In this document: positions 63,518-64,000 of the stretch, in pieces
How the letters are laid out: each line of letters opens with the position of its first letter
How positions within the stretch are numbered: position 1 is the first letter of the stretch
Assembly: GCF_039523335.1 (NCBI RefSeq)
Contig: NZ_BAAAFC010000001.1
Span: 2,666,001-2,730,000, forward strand
Source: Marinobacter szutsaonensis
Lineage (GTDB): Bacteria > Pseudomonadota > Gammaproteobacteria > Pseudomonadales > Oleiphilaceae
Direction: 5' to 3'
Length of the DNA stretch: 64,000 nt
Position numbers and translations under genes: made by a program
Notes under the pieces: generated by a model
The model's input: only the letters and a program-made list of their open reading frames with translations
Database searches by the model: none
What the model was told of the DNA's origin: nothing

Positions 63518-63539
63518 AGGGTGACCGCTCGGTCACCCT
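63518..63539 (+). terminator. Hairpin after the third ABC operon
   Basis: AGGGTGACC and GGTCACCCT pair perfectly (9 bp) with a GCTC loop, 5 nt after the last permease stop. There is no T-run, so it may act as a 3'-end stabilising hairpin or a weak terminator. Confidence 0.55.
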
Positions 63540-63644
63540 GCCTCCGAACCTAAGGTCTTGTGCTTTCAGGCTACCCATGAGGTTGGCCGGGACACGTTCG
63601 GCCTAGGAATAGCAACAACAAAAACCGAAAGAAAGGTAGCAGCT

Positions 63645-64000
63645 ATGAAAATGACAACACCGAAAATTGTTATCCAAAAAAAGTATCTGCCAATGCATAT
63701 TGCTGCGGTACTTGGATTTACGGCGCCCACGAGCCAGGCAATGGACTTGGATTACGATTTGGGTGCGGACTATCGGGCAACAGCATTTTATGTGCAGTCT
63801 GATGCTCTCGACACTGGAGGCCGCTATGGCAGTAATAACGACAACGGCTTGGCTCATCTCTTAAGGCTTAATGGAACTATAAAAGATCCTGAATCCGGCG
63901 TATCACTGCACGCGACAGTTGAACTGGCGGGGGACCGTTGGAGTGGGGATCTTCGTGACTATGAAACAACAGATGACCGCAGTTACAACCGCGGCAGTCG
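63645..64000 (+). CDS. Partial outer-membrane protein-like gene, cut by window end
   Basis: An open frame from the ATG at 63645 (AAAGG upstream) runs off the window after 118 codons. The N-terminus has a poor signal peptide (a hydrophobic stretch IAAVLGFTAPTSQA), followed by alternating residues and LGADYRATAFYVQSD, as in beta-barrel porins or alginate-export-like proteins. Identification is not possible from this part. Confidence 0.5.
   Translation, partial: MKMTTPKIVIQKKYLPMHIAAVLGFTAPTSQAMDLDYDLGADYRATAFYVQSDALDTGGRYGSNNDNGLAHLLRLNGTIKDPESGVSLHATVELAGDRWSGDLRDYETTDDRSYNRGS

Noticed and set aside
1..64000. CRISPR arrays, tRNA or rRNA genes, and insertion sequences
   Set aside because: No regularly spaced direct repeats, no tRNA-like cloverleaf or rRNA sequence, and no transposase reading frame were recognised.

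Overview
The window is about 60% G+C, gene-dense DNA from a heterotrophic gammaproteobacterium. Gene content (branched-chain-type ABC importers paired with acyl-CoA catabolic genes, a molybdenum/tungsten formate dehydrogenase island, LpxR-type and MscK-type envelope proteins) suggests a marine, Marinobacter-like organism. That assignment rests on protein character only; no rRNA or other marker gene is present.

Layout. (1) 481-10244: an operon-like run of SDR, acyl-CoA dehydrogenase, APH-type kinase, small DUF6285-type protein and acyl-CoA ligase, followed by a complete five-gene LIV-type ABC importer. The enzyme set matches, protein for protein, the LvaD/C/A/B/E set of the Pseudomonas putida levulinate (lva) pathway, so the best hypothesis is catabolism of 4-oxo/4-hydroxy acids with a dedicated ABC importer. 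(2) 10281-14555: a TetR regulator, a succinate-semialdehyde-type aldehyde dehydrogenase, a CaiB-family CoA-transferase and a divergent crotonase. (3) 14713-21348: a second LIV-type importer with its binding protein embedded between permease and ATPase genes and a 600-residue long-chain acyl-CoA synthetase fused to the operon by a 4-nt overlap. (4) 21357-27066: envelope and stress genes (a lipoprotein with an HELAH site, an MscK-like channel, YebG with a clear LexA box) and an orphan binding protein.

(5) 27129-46565: a formate dehydrogenase island. It holds the three catalytic/electron-transfer subunits, a Tat-signal peptide gene, a TorD chaperone, DUF3305/DUF3306 proteins, a multi-cluster ferredoxin, an Mrp ATPase, a lipoate/biotin-ligase-like protein, a DUF6505-type protein, moeA-mobB-mobA-fdhD, a tupBCA tungstate importer, an HTH/PBP-domain regulator and a MOT1-type molybdate transporter. 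Together they import the metal, build and insert the cofactor, and assemble the enzyme. (6) 46568-53282: mixed genes, including a Na+/solute symporter under a TPP riboswitch, a cNMP-binding protein, a TRIC channel under a tandem glycine riboswitch, an LpxR-like outer-membrane protein, a YpfH-type esterase and a DraG-type ADP-ribosylglycohydrolase. (7) 53411-63513: a third LIV-type importer diverging from a TetR-crotonase-ligase-MaoC-MaoC-esterase operon. The shared intergenic region has two copies of a 15-nt motif sitting inside or beside promoter-like hexamers. The window ends inside an outer-membrane-protein-like gene.

The observations most worth following up are the lva-like operon with its ABC importer, the conserved but uncharacterised proteins of the formate dehydrogenase island, the two riboswitches, the duplicated operator between the divergent operons of the third cluster, and the leftover tupA 3' end.
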